From Variovorax ginsengisoli (GTDB taxonomy: Bacteria > Pseudomonadota > Gammaproteobacteria > Burkholderiales > Burkholderiaceae_C): a DNA stretch of 64,000 bases. The translations under genes were made by a program, and so were the position numbers. The DNA lies in the NCBI RefSeq assembly GCF_030486595.1, contig NZ_JAUJZH010000015.1:1-64000 (forward strand). Reading direction: 5' to 3'. Each line of letters opens with the position of its first letter. Position 1 is the first letter of the stretch. Of the stretch, positions 1-8,842 are shown piece after piece. The notes beneath the pieces are model-generated. The model was not told the DNA's origin. It saw nothing but the letters and a program-made list of their open reading frames with translations, and ran no database searches.

Positions 1-110
1 TGAACAACAGGCCGCGCAAAACACTGGGCTGGAAGACACCGGCTGAGACCTTGAACGAGTATCTAAAATCCGTTCGACAACCCGGTGTTGCGACGACCGG
101 TTGAATCCGC
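1..110 (+). mobile_element. Right end of an IS30-family insertion sequence
   Basis: Only the last part of the element is inside the window. It contains the transposase C-terminus (stop at 102-104). The sequence GGTGTTGCGACGACCGGTT at about 84-102, just inside the end, looks like the GGTGTTGC-type terminal inverted repeats of this family. Beyond roughly position 105 the opposite strand reads as normal RND permease, so the junction should lie near 105-112. The left end, the target duplication and the rest of the interrupted gene are outside the window. The exact boundary is an inference. Confidence 0.75.
3..104 (+). CDS. IS30-family transposase, C-terminal fragment (5' end outside window)
   Basis: Reading from position 3 gives 33 residues and a TGA stop at 102-104. 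The peptide starts NNRPRKTLGWKTPAETLNEY, the typical C-terminal block of IS30-family DDE transposases (LNxRPRKxLGxxTPxE). These enzymes cut and join the ends of their own element during transposition. The catalytic DDE residues lie upstream and are not visible. The stop falls inside the terminal repeat, as is common in this family. The reading frame overlaps the 3' end of the open frame of the interrupted mdtC-like gene on the other strand. Confidence 0.82.
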   Translation, partial: NNRPRKTLGWKTPAETLNEYLKSVRQPGVATTG

Positions 111-2546
111 CGCCGACACCGTGGTCGAAGTGCCGGTGTTGGCGTCGGTCGTGTTCTTGATCGAACTGGTGATCGACTGGCCGTTGGCGTCGGTGCTGGT
201 CTGCAAGGTCGACGGCACGTACAGGTCCTTCAGCACGATCGGCGAGCGCTGGAAGCGCGGCGCCCATTCCATCACCACCGAGTACTGGTTGAGCTCGTCG
301 TAGATGGTCGCCACCGAGCGCTGGCCGAAGGCGTTGTAGAGCGCGCTGTCGACCGCCGACGAACTCACGCCGAGCCGGGCCGCGGCATCGCGGTCGACGT
401 CGACGAAGGTCTCGACGCCGTTGTCCGCATCGTCGCTGTCGACGTCGGTCAGCGCGGTCTCCTCGCGCAGCCGGTTGGCGAGCTTGGTCGACCAGGCGCG
501 CAGGTCGCCCAGGTTGTCGCTCTTGAGCGTGTACTGGTAGCTCGAGTTGCTCGAGCGCCCGCCCATGCGCAGGTCCTGCACCGGGCTCAGGAAAACGCGC
601 AGGCCGGTCAGCTGGTTGAGCTGGGGGCGCAGGCGGTCGATCACCGCCTGGGTCTTGTCGGTGCGCTGCGACACCGGCTTGAGGTTGACGAACATGAAGC
701 CGCCGCCCGAGCGTCCCCCGCCCGAGAATCCGACCACCGTGTCGACCGCCGGGTCCTTGCGGATGATGTCCACCGCCTGGCGCAGCTTGTCGGCGATGGC
801 CGCCGACGAGATGCTCTGGTCGGCGCGCAGCCCGGCATTGAGCTGGCCGTTGTCCTGCTGCGGGAAGTAGCCCTTGGGGATGGCGTTGAACAGATAGACG
901 TTGAGGCCGATCACCGCCAGCAGCACCACCACGACCACGCCCTTGCTGGCCAGGGCCCAGTCGAGGCTGTGGGCGTAGGTGCGCAGCGTGCCGTTCCAGG
1001 CCCGCTCGCCGACACGGCCGAACCAGGCGCGCAGGCGCCCGGGCGGCTTGCCCTTGGCTTCATCGGCCTCGCTGCGCAGCAGCATGGCGCACAGCATCGG
1101 CGTGGTGGTGAGCGAGATCACCAGCGAGATCAGCACCGAGGCCGACAGCGTGACCGCGAATTCGCGAAACAGCCGGCCGACCTGCCCGCCCATGAACAGC
1201 AGCGGGATGAACACCGCCACCAGCGACAGGCTGATCGACAGCACCGTGAAGCCGACCTCGCGGGCGCCGCGCAGCGCGGCCTCGACGCGGTTCATGCCGG
1301 CCTCGACGTGGCGGGTGGTGTTCTCGAGCACCACGATCGCGTCGTCGACGACGAAGCCGGTGGCGACGGTGAGCGCCATCAGGCTCAGGTTGTTGAGGCT
1401 GTAGCCCAGCAGGTACATGATGCCGAAGGTGCCGAGCAGCGAGACCACGGTCGCCACCGCCGGCACGATGGTGGCGCGCGCCTTGCGCAGGAACAAGCCC
1501 ACCACCAGCACGACCAGCACCACCGAGATCATCAGCGTGATCTCGATCTCGCGCAGCGAGGCGCGGATGGTGTTGGTGCGGTCGGACGCCACCTGGACGT
1601 CGATGTCCTGCGGCAGCTGCGCGCGCAGTTCGGGCAGCAGTTCGCGCACGCCATCGACGGTCTCGATGATGTTGGCGCCGGGCGACTGCGTCACCAGCAC
1701 GATCACCGCGGGTTCGCCGTTGAACAAGCCCAGCGTGCGCGTGTTCTCGACGCTGTCGATCACGCGAGCGACGTCGCCCAGTCGCACCGCGGCGTTGTTG
1801 CGCCAGGCGATCACCATGTCGCGATACTCGGCGGCATAGCGCCCCGGTGCCGGCGTGTAGATCTGGAGCCGGCGGTCGGCGGTCTCGATCGCGCCCTTCG
1901 GCCGGTTGGCGTTGTTGGCCTGGATCGCGGCGCGCACGTCCTCTGTGCTGATGCCGAAGCGGTTCAGTGCAAAGGGCTCGAGCTCGACCCGCACCGCAGG
2001 CAGCGAACCGCCGCCGATCTCGACCTCGCCGACGCCCTCGACCTGCGACAGCCGCTGGCTCACGATGTTCGAGACCGCCTCGTAGATCTGGCCCGGCGTG
2101 CGGGTCTTCGAGGTCAGCGCCAGGATCACGACCGGGGCCGCGGTCGGGTTGCGCTTGCGGTAGGTCGGGTTGCTGCGCAGCGTGGCCGGCAAGTCGGCGC
2201 GGGCGGCGTTGATCGCGGCCTGCACCTCGCGCGCGGCGCTGTCGATGTTGCGGCTCAGGTCGAACTGCAGCGTGACGCGGGCCGAGCCATTGGAACTGGT
2301 CGAGGTCAGCTCGTTGACGCCCGGGATGATGCCGAGCCTTCGCTCCAGCGGCGTGGCGACGCTCGAGGCCATGGTGCTCGGACTGGCGCCCGCCAGGCTG
2401 GCCTGCACCGAGATGGTCGGGTAGTCGACCTGCGGCAGCGGCGAGACCGGCAGCACGAAGAAGGCGACGATGCCTGCCAGGGCGATGCCTATGGTCAGGA
2501 GCATCGTGGCGATGGGGCGCTCTACGAAGGGCTTGGAGAGGTTCAT
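63..2546 (-). pseudogene. mdtC: MdtC-like RND multidrug efflux permease, 3' end removed by IS30 insertion
   Basis: This is the second inner-membrane permease of an MdtABC-type proton-driven efflux pump (HAE1 RND family). The start is ATG at 2546 behind GGAGAGGAAAT; the upstream in-frame extension is junk. The protein opens with MNLSKPFVERPIATMLL (TM1), then the first periplasmic porter region, TM2-TM6 with the proton-relay Asp pair in GFVVDDAIVV, and the second porter region. About 814 native residues are present, then some 13 IS-derived codons and a stop at 63-65. Family members have about 1030-1050 residues, so the last porter part and TM8-TM12 are lost, and the product should not transport. 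The rest of the gene may lie on the other side of the IS. It is last in the operon after mdtA and mdtB. Confidence 0.8.
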
Positions 2547-2582
2547 ATTTCCTCTCCGCACGTCGTCGATTCGGGGCGGCGA

Positions 2583-2771
2583 TGGCGGGCGGTATGCCCT
2601 GGGCCGGCCGACGTCACCGGCCCTTCGGGCTTCCCTGCGCTGCTCGCGACAGGCGGGGTCCGCGCAAACTCGCTCCGCTGCGCTCCACTCAAACACGCGC
2701 GGCCCTGATCCGCCTGCCGCTCCGCTGCTCGGCGGTGCCTCAACGGCCGGCCCAGGGCATACCGCCCGCCA
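2583..2771. repeat. Fold-back repeat, 28-bp perfect inverted arms, between mdtB and mdtC
   Basis: The arms 2583-2610 and 2744-2771 are exact reverse complements over 28 bases (core GGGCGGTATGCCCTGGGCC). The loop of 133 bases is GC-rich and has no believable gene. The spacer between mdtB and mdtC is 370 bases (2547-2916), whereas these two genes are normally adjacent, so the repeat looks like a later insertion. The remainder of the spacer, 2772-2916, holds only a small CCGGCCCGAAGGGCCGG-type hairpin near 2835-2851 and nothing else recognisable. It could be a MITE-like or REP-like dispersed repeat. That needs copies elsewhere in the genome to confirm. Confidence 0.7.
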
Positions 2772-2916
2772 CCGCTGAGACGTTGGGGTTGCATCGACGT
2801 TGGAGACGACACGGATCTTTGATCACCCCCAAGCCCGGCCCGAAGGGCCGGCGCAGTGGGGTCGCTCGGCCCACACGGCATGCCGGGCGCCCGTGCAACG
2901 AAAACAGCAAGGAAGC

Positions 2917-5900
2917 TCATCCCACCGCCCTCGCCCCGAACCGCCGCCCCAGCCGATCGAAGCCCAGGTAGATCACCGGCGTGGTGAACAAGGTCAGCAC
3001 CTGGCTCACCACCAGCCCGCCAAAAATCGCCAGACCCAGCGGACGCCGCAGCTCGGCGCCCTCGCCCCAGCCCAGCATCAGCGGCAGTGCCGCGAACAGC
3101 GCCGCCAGCGTGGTCATCAGGATCGGACGGAAGCGCAGCAGCGCCGCCTGGTGGATCGCCTCCAGCGGCCCCTTGCCCTGGTTGCGCTCGGCGTCGATCG
3201 CGAAGTCGATCATCATGATCGCGTTCTTCTTGACGATGCCGATCAGCAGGATGATGCCGATGATGCCGATCACCCCGAGGTCGTTGCCGGTCACCATCAG
3301 CGCCAGCAGCGCGCCGACGCCGGCCGACGGCAAGGTCGACAGGATGGTCAGCGGGTGGATGTAGCTCTCGTAGAGCACCCCCAGCACGATGTAGACGCAG
3401 ACCACCGCCGCCAGGATCAGCCACAGCTGGTTGGTGAGCGACTTCTCGTAGGCCCCGGCGGCGCCGAGGAAGGTCATGGTCACGCTCGGCGGCAGCGCGA
3501 TGTCCTTGGCCGCGGCGCGGATCGCCGCCACCGACTTGCCCAGCGCCACGTTCGGCGGCGTGTCGAAGCCGATGGTGGCGGCCGGATACTGGGCCACCCG
3601 CGTCACCTGAAGCGGCGCGAACTGCTCGCGCACCGTCGCCAGCGCCGACAGCGGCGTCGCCGTGCCGGCGCCGGTGCGCAGCTGCAGCGTGCCCAGGCCC
3701 TCCGGCGAGGACAGCGACTCGCGATCGGCCTCGAGGATCACCCGGTATTGGTTGGTCTCGGTGAAGATGGTGGAGACGATCCGCTGGCCGAAGGCGCTGT
3801 AGAGCGCATCGTCGACCGAGCTGGCCGTCACCGACAGCCGCGACGCCGTGTTGCGGTCGATGTCGACGTAGGCCGACAGGCCCTGGCCGCCGGCGTCGGT
3901 GGTCGGGTTGCGCACCTGCGGCACGCTGCGCAGGCGCTCGACCAGCTTCTGCGCCCAGGTGTTCACCGTCGCCGTGTCGGCGCCTTCGAGCGAGACCCGG
4001 AACTCGGTCGGCCCGGTCTCGGCGTCGATGGTCAGGTCCTGGGTCGGCTGCAAGTAGAGCGACACGCCGGCCACGCCTTCGCGCACCCGGTCGCGCAGCC
4101 GCTGCATCACGACGGCCTGGCTGTCATGGCCGGAGCGCAGGTTGATCAGCATGCTGCCGGTGTTGAGCGCCATGTTGTTGGCGGCATCGACGCCGACCAC
4201 CGAACTCAGGCTCTGCACGTCCGGGTCCGCCAGCACGATGTTGGCCGCCGACTGCTGCAGTTCGGCCATCCGCGCATAGGACACTTCCTGCGCGGCCAGA
4301 ACCCGCGCCTTGAGCTGCCCGGTGTCCTGGGTCGGAAACAGGCCCTTGGGAATCAGCACGTACAGCGCCACCGTCAGCGCCAGCGTCAGCAGCGCCACCA
4401 GCAAGGTCAGCGGCTGGTGGCGGAACACCCATTGCAGCCAGGTGTCGTAGCGCGCGATGACGCGATCGAAAAAGCGCTGCACCGCGGCCCCGAAGCGCCC
4501 GCCCTCCTCGGCCTGCGGCTTGAGCCAGCGCGCCGACATCATCGGCACCAGGGTCAGAGAGACCACGGCCGAGATCAGGATCGTGATCGCCAGGGTCACC
4601 GCGAACTCGCGGAACAGCCGCCCCACCACGTCGCCCATGAACAACAACGGGATCAGCACCGCGACCAGCGACACCGTCAGCGAGATGATGGTGAAGCCGA
4701 TCTGGGTCGCGCCCTTGAGCGCGGCCTGGAACGGCGGCTCGCCCTCTTCGAGGTAGCGCGCGATGTTCTCGATCATCACGATCGCGTCATCGACCACGAA
4801 GCCGGTCGCGATGGTCAGCGCCATCAGGCTCAGGTTGTTGAGGCTGTAGCCCAGCAGGTACATCAGGCCGCAGGTGCCGATCAGCGAGATCGGCACCGCG
4901 ATGCTGGCGATCACGGTGGCGCGCAGGCTGTGCAGGAAGAAGAAGATCACCAGCACCACCATCACCACCGCCAGCGCGAGCTCGAGCTGCACGTGGCGCA
5001 CCGAGGCGCGGATGCCGGTGGTGCGGTCGCTCAGAACCTCGACCTTCAGCGCGCCGGGCAGCGAGGCTTCGAGCTCGGGCAGCAGCTTCTTGACGCCGTC
5101 GACAGTGCCGATCACGTTGGCGCCGGGCTGGCGCTGCACGTTGAGGATGATCGCGGGATAGAGCTTGCCGTCCTGCGCGCCCGGCGCGGCGCTCGAATCC
5201 GAGCCGGCCCAGGCGCCGAGCTGGGTGTTTTCGGCGCCGTCGATGACGCGGGCCACATCGGTCATGCGCACCGGCGCGCCGTTCTTCCAGGCGACGATCA
5301 GGTTCTTGTAGTCGGCCGCGGTGACCAGCTGGTCGTTGGCATTGATCGTGTAGGCCCGCTTCGGGCCGTCGAAGCCGCCCTTGGCGCTGTTGGCGTTGGC
5401 CGCCGCGATCGCGGTGCGCAGGGTGTCCAGGCCGATGCCGACCGCGGCCAGCGCGTTGGTGTTGGCCTGGATGCGCACCGCCGGGCGCTGGCCGCCCGAC
5501 AGCGACACCAGCCCGACACCGCCGACCTGGCTGATCTTCTGCGCCAGCCGCGTGTTGACCAGGTTCTGCACCTCGGTCAGCGGCATGGTCTCGGAGCTCA
5601 CGGCCAGGGTCAGGATCGGCGCATCGGCCGGGTTGACCTTGGCGTACACCGGCGGCGCCGGCAGGTCGGCCGGCAGCAGCGAGCCGCCGGCGTTGATGGC
5701 CGCCTGCACCTGCTGCTCGGCGACGTCCAGGGTCTGGTCGAGCGCAAACTGCAAGGTGACGATCGAGACGCCGGTGGCGCTGGTCGAGCTCATGCGGTCG
5801 AGGCCGGCCATCTGGCCGAACTGGCGCTCCAGCGGCGCGGTCACGGTGCGGCTCATGACCTCGGGGCTGGCGCCCGGGTAGAGCGTCTGCACCTGGATCG

Positions 5901-6033
5901 TCGGATAGTCGACCTGCGGCAGCGCCGCCAGCGGAAGAAATCGGAAACCGACCAGGCCCGCGAGCACGATCGCGACCATGAGCAGCGCAGTCGCGACCGG
6001 CCGCTCGATGAAGGGACGTGAAGGACTCAGCAC
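2917..6033 (-). CDS. mdtB: MdtB-like RND multidrug efflux permease
   Basis: Inner-membrane proton/drug antiporter subunit of an MdtABC-type tripartite pump; in Enterobacteria MdtB and MdtC form a mixed trimer served by the MdtA adaptor and a TolC-type channel. The product has 1038 residues, full family length. The GTG start at 6033 (VLSPSRPFIERPVATALLMV) lies 7 bases after the mdtA stop, behind GTGAGG; the longer frame from 6093 runs into mdtA and is not used. TM1 sits at residues 8-28. The porter domain comes next, then the TM2-TM6 block with GFVVDDAIVMIEN carrying the Asp pair of the proton relay, the second porter domain, and TM8-TM12 ending in YLGFDRLGRRF. No damage is seen, unlike its partner mdtC. 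Confidence 0.92.
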   Translation of the reverse strand: MLSPSRPFIERPVATALLMVAIVLAGLVGFRFLPLAALPQVDYPTIQVQTLYPGASPEVMSRTVTAPLERQFGQMAGLDRMSSTSATGVSIVTLQFALDQTLDVAEQQVQAAINAGGSLLPADLPAPPVYAKVNPADAPILTLAVSSETMPLTEVQNLVNTRLAQKISQVGGVGLVSLSGGQRPAVRIQANTNALAAVGIGLDTLRTAIAAANANSAKGGFDGPKRAYTINANDQLVTAADYKNLIVAWKNGAPVRMTDVARVIDGAENTQLGAWAGSDSSAAPGAQDGKLYPAIILNVQRQPGANVIGTVDGVKKLLPELEASLPGALKVEVLSDRTTGIRASVRHVQLELALAVVMVVLVIFFFLHSLRATVIASIAVPISLIGTCGLMYLLGYSLNNLSLMALTIATGFVVDDAIVMIENIARYLEEGEPPFQAALKGATQIGFTIISLTVSLVAVLIPLLFMGDVVGRLFREFAVTLAITILISAVVSLTLVPMMSARWLKPQAEEGGRFGAAVQRFFDRVIARYDTWLQWVFRHQPLTLLVALLTLALTVALYVLIPKGLFPTQDTGQLKARVLAAQEVSYARMAELQQSAANIVLADPDVQSLSSVVGVDAANNMALNTGSMLINLRSGHDSQAVVMQRLRDRVREGVAGVSLYLQPTQDLTIDAETGPTEFRVSLEGADTATVNTWAQKLVERLRSVPQVRNPTTDAGGQGLSAYVDIDRNTASRLSVTASSVDDALYSAFGQRIVSTIFTETNQYRVILEADRESLSSPEGLGTLQLRTGAGTATPLSALATVREQFAPLQVTRVAQYPAATIGFDTPPNVALGKSVAAIRAAAKDIALPPSVTMTFLGAAGAYEKSLTNQLWLILAAVVCVYIVLGVLYESYIHPLTILSTLPSAGVGALLALMVTGNDLGVIGIIGIILLIGIVKKNAIMMIDFAIDAERNQGKGPLEAIHQAALLRFRPILMTTLAALFAALPLMLGWGEGAELRRPLGLAIFGGLVVSQVLTLFTTPVIYLGFDRLGRRFGARAVG

Positions 6034-6040
6034 GTCTGCC

Positions 6041-7333
6041 TCACTGCGGCGGCCGCTGGCGCCTGCCCTCGCCGCCCGGACTGCCGGGCGCACGCGGGCC
6101 GCGCGGACCGGACGCGCCCGGCCGCGGCGCCGTCGCCGGCTTGTCGCCCTGCAGCGCCACGCGGGCGCCGTCCTTCAGGCGGTCGCCGCCTTCGGTGACG
6201 ACATCCTCGCCGGCCGTCAGCCCGTCGAGGATCGCCACCACGTCGACCGTGGCGTCGCCGCGCTTGACGTTGCGCACCGACACCGTCCGGTCCTCGTTGA
6301 CCACGTAGACGAAGTTGCCGTTGGGCCCGATGCGCACCGCGGTGACCGGCACCACCAGCGCATCGACGGTGCGCAGCACCATCTGAACGTTGACGAACTG
6401 GTTCGGGAACAGCGGCGTGCCGTTGTTGGCGAAGCGCGCCTTGGCCCGCACCGTGCCGGTGCTGGTGTCGACCACGTTGTCGAGGGTCGAGAAGACGCCG
6501 GTGTCGAGCACCGCACTGCGCACCCGGTCGAGCGCCTTGACCTGCAGCGCCTCGCCCTTGGCGAGCTGGGCCTGGATGTCGGGCACACGGTCCTGCGGCA
6601 CCGCGAACTGGACGTCGATCGGGTTCATCTGGGTGATCACCGCGATGCCGGTGCTGGCGTTGGCCGCCACGTTGTTGCCCGGATCGACCGTGCGCAATCC
6701 GATGCGTCCGGCCACCGGCGCGGTGATCCGGGTGTAGTCGAGGTTGAGCTTGGCGGCCGCCTCGGCGGCGCGGTCGGTGATCACGGCGCCTTCGAGCTGC
6801 TTGACCAGCGCCGCCTGGGTGTCGACGTCCTGGCGGGCGATCGAGTCCTGGGTCAGCAGCGTGCGGTAGCGCGACAGCGTCACGCGCGCGGCCTCGAGCT
6901 GGGCCTCGTCGCGCACCCGGGTGCCCTGGGCCTGCATCAAGGCCTGCTCATAGGGACGCGGGTCGATGCGGGCCAGCAACTGGCCCTTTGCGACCGACTG
7001 GCCCTCGGTGTAGAGCACCTCGGTCAGCACGCCTCCGACCTGCGGCTTGAGTGTGATGGTGGCCAGCGGCGTCACGGTGCCGAGGGCGTCGATCACGATC
7101 GGCATCTGCATGCGCCTGGCGGCCGCGTGGCCGACCGTGGAACTGGCGCCGCCGAAGTTCGGCCGGCCGCCGGCCGGCTCGCCGGAGCGCTTGATCAGGT
7201 ACCAGCCGCCCACGGCCAGGCCCAGCACCAAGGCCAGCGCCACCAGGCTGCCGAGCCAGCGCCGCCGTCGTGAAGGAACAGGGCGGATCGCGGGAAGGTG
7301 GTCGGTGGCGGGCTCGGGAATGGGGGACGACAT
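6041..7333 (-). CDS. mdtA: MdtA-like RND efflux periplasmic adaptor subunit
   Basis: Membrane fusion protein of 430 residues that would link the MdtB/MdtC permeases to an outer-membrane channel. After a basic stretch (SRRRRW) there is one membrane anchor at about residues 27-47. Next come the lipoyl/barrel-sandwich part (LGTVTPLATITLKPQVGGVL), an alpha-helical hairpin, and the second lipoyl half (YTRITAPVAGRIGLRTVDPG), then the beta-barrel and membrane-proximal domains. The C-terminus is an unusual Gly/Pro/Arg-rich tail (GASGPRGPRAPGSPGG). First gene of the leftward operon; mdtB starts 7 bases after its stop. No outer-membrane channel gene is seen in the window, but it could follow mdtC to the left. 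Confidence 0.92.
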   Translation of the reverse strand: MSSPIPEPATDHLPAIRPVPSRRRRWLGSLVALALVLGLAVGGWYLIKRSGEPAGGRPNFGGASSTVGHAAARRMQMPIVIDALGTVTPLATITLKPQVGGVLTEVLYTEGQSVAKGQLLARIDPRPYEQALMQAQGTRVRDEAQLEAARVTLSRYRTLLTQDSIARQDVDTQAALVKQLEGAVITDRAAEAAAKLNLDYTRITAPVAGRIGLRTVDPGNNVAANASTGIAVITQMNPIDVQFAVPQDRVPDIQAQLAKGEALQVKALDRVRSAVLDTGVFSTLDNVVDTSTGTVRAKARFANNGTPLFPNQFVNVQMVLRTVDALVVPVTAVRIGPNGNFVYVVNEDRTVSVRNVKRGDATVDVVAILDGLTAGEDVVTEGGDRLKDGARVALQGDKPATAPRPGASGPRGPRAPGSPGGEGRRQRPPQ

Positions 7334-7402
7334 CGGTGAGTGGGCGTGGAATCGGCAGCCCGTAGTGGATCGCTGAATCGTAGCGCCCAGCCCTTACGAA
7401 CC

Positions 7403-7421
7403 GTAAAGCCTCGGTAAAGCC
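7403..7421. promoter_or_regulatory. Direct repeat GTAAAGCC x2 at 11-bp spacing, possible OmpR-family operator
   Basis: GTAAAGCC occurs at 7403-7410 and again at 7414-7421, exactly 11 bases apart, which is one helical turn. OmpR/PhoB-family response regulators bind such direct repeats. The site lies 70-90 bases upstream of mdtA (start 7333, leftward) and 130 bases upstream of the rightward operon starting at 7551. It could therefore control the efflux pump, but no OmpR-type regulator is encoded nearby. Function is inferred from spacing only. Confidence 0.4.
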
Positions 7422-7550
7422 GGCGTTGACCGCGTGCGTCCGGCGATCACCGAATGCAACTGGCGCCGCCCGGCTGCAGTTCGTCGCATGGCCGTGGCGG
7501 GCGCCCGGGAGCCTCGGCACAGTCCCCCCCATCGTCTTCAGGAGCCCACC

Positions 7551-7964
7551 ATGCAGATGTCCCCCGTGATCGCCGTCCACCTCGCCGCCGCCGCCTCCGC
7601 CCTGGCCCTCGGGCCAGTGGTGCTCTGGGCCCGACAGAGCCGGACCCAGCGGCCTCGCCTGCACCGCGCACTGGGCTACGCCTGGGTCACGCTGATCGTC
7701 ATGGCCGCGCTGTCGGCGCTCTTCATCCGCGATTTCAGGCTGCCCAACATCGGCGGCTACACGCTGGTGCACCTGCTGGTGCCGACCACCTTCTTCGGCC
7801 TGTCGCGCGCCTTCTGGAAGCTCGCCAAGGGCGACATCCGCGGCCACCGCATCGCCATGCAGGCGACCTACATCAGCGCCTGCATCGTCGCCGGCGCCTT
7901 CACCCTGCTGCCGAGCCGCTACCTCGGCCAGATCCTCTGGGGCCAATGGCTCGGCGTGGCCTGA
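7551..7964 (+). CDS. DUF2306-like small integral membrane protein
   Basis: A 137-residue protein with four predicted membrane segments: about 5-25 (VIAVHLAAAASALALGPVVL), 45-63 (AWVTLIVMAALSALFI), 73-92 (YTLVHLLVPTTFFGL) and 108-127. The arrangement and the charged loop RQSRTQRPRLHRALGYAW are typical of the DUF2306 family of uncharacterised inner-membrane proteins. ATG at 7551 has AGGAG 7 bases upstream. First gene of a rightward cluster with two more small membrane proteins, a hydrolase and a LytS/LytTR pair. The biochemical role is unknown. Confidence 0.72.
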   Translation: MQMSPVIAVHLAAAASALALGPVVLWARQSRTQRPRLHRALGYAWVTLIVMAALSALFIRDFRLPNIGGYTLVHLLVPTTFFGLSRAFWKLAKGDIRGHRIAMQATYISACIVAGAFTLLPSRYLGQILWGQWLGVA

Positions 7965-8005
7965 ACCAGAACCCTCCTTCCTCAGCCTCTCACGGAGAAT
8001 CAGCC

Positions 8006-8527
8006 ATGCTGACCCAGATCTTCCTGCACACGCCCAAGTGGGTGTTCGTCCTGTTCGCGGCCCTGGTGTGGCTCGGCGCCAAGCAGCTGTTCGCGAACAG
8101 CGTCGGACTGGGCCGTGTGACGGTCATGCCGATCGCGATGACCGGCCTGTCGATCTTCGGCGTGACCTCGGCTTTCGGCGATTCGCCGACCGCCCTGCTG
8201 GCCTGGGCCGCCACCGCCCTGGTGGCCCTGACGCTGGTGCTCCAGCGCGGGCTGCCGGCCAGCACGCGCTATGCACCGGCGTCGCGCACCTTCCACCTGG
8301 CCGGCAGCGCGGTGCCGCTGGCGCTGATGATGGGCATCTTCTTCACCAAGTACGCTGTGGGGGCGACGCTCGCGATGCATCCTGATATCCGCCACGAAGC
8401 CACCTTCGCGCTCGCGGTGCCCCTGACGTACGGCTTCTTCAGCGGCGTCTTCGCCGGTCGCGCGCTCCGGCTCTGGAAGCTGGCGCTGCGCGAGGATCGC
8501 GCGCTGTACAACGTCGGCGGCGCCTGA
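8006..8527 (+). CDS. Small integral membrane protein (DUF6622-like)
   Basis: A 173-residue hydrophobic protein with about five membrane helices, starting MLTQIFLHTPKWVFVLFAALVW. The start ATG at 8006 follows CGGAGAATC; the longer open frame from 7454 overlaps the previous gene and is a shadow. The pattern (short N-terminal amphipathic stretch, then LALRxxxxQ-like GAKQLFANSVGLGRVTVMPI) resembles the DUF6622 group of uncharacterised proteins. It lies 41 bases after the DUF2306-like gene and 24 before a 2TM-domain gene, so all three are probably co-transcribed. No catalytic motif is visible. Confidence 0.66.
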   Translation: MLTQIFLHTPKWVFVLFAALVWLGAKQLFANSVGLGRVTVMPIAMTGLSIFGVTSAFGDSPTALLAWAATALVALTLVLQRGLPASTRYAPASRTFHLAGSAVPLALMMGIFFTKYAVGATLAMHPDIRHEATFALAVPLTYGFFSGVFAGRALRLWKLALREDRALYNVGGA

Positions 8528-8551
8528 TTCCATTCGACCCGGGAGTCCCTC

Positions 8552-8842
8552 ATGTCCATCGATCAAGCGCGCATCGAGAAACTCGCCCTGCGGCGGGCCA
8601 AGGCCAAGCTGGGCTGGTTCGCCCATGCGGCGGTCTACGCCCTCGTCAACCTCGGGCTGGTCGCCCTGTCGCTGGCCAGCGGCCGCAGTTGGGCCATCTA
8701 CCCGCTGCTCGGCTGGGGCGTCGGCTTGCTGGCCCACGGCCTGTCGGTCTGGATGCTGCCGCCGGGCGGCGCCCTGCTCGGCCGCATGGTCGAGCGCGAG
8801 CGCGCCAGGCTGGCCGCCGACGCCAAGGGGGACCCGTGGTGA
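8552..8842 (+). CDS. 2TM-domain small membrane protein
   Basis: A 96-residue protein: a basic helix (RIEKLALRRAKAKLGWFAHAA), two membrane segments at about 23-45 and 50-70, and a charged tail. This is the layout of the 2TM domain, which is often found fused to or beside LytS-type histidine kinases; here a LytS-type kinase follows two genes later. The stop TGA at 8840-8842 overlaps the GTG start of the next gene. RBS GGGAG precedes the ATG. The exact role is unknown. A membrane accessory of the downstream signalling pair is possible. Confidence 0.7.
   Translation: MSIDQARIEKLALRRAKAKLGWFAHAAVYALVNLGLVALSLASGRSWAIYPLLGWGVGLLAHGLSVWMLPPGGALLGRMVERERARLAADAKGDPW

Noticed and set aside
969..2708. 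579-residue plus-strand open frame opposite mdtC
   Set aside because: Same low-complexity His/Arg/Gln composition; antisense shadow of the permease.
2543..3424. 293-residue minus-strand frame across the mdtB end and the fold-back repeat
   Set aside because: Its first part is mdtB out of frame and the rest is the repeat; no protein family.
2800..6021. 1073-residue plus-strand open frame opposite mdtB
   Set aside because: His/Arg/Gln-rich, no domain, exactly antisense to a complete RND permease; typical high-GC shadow.
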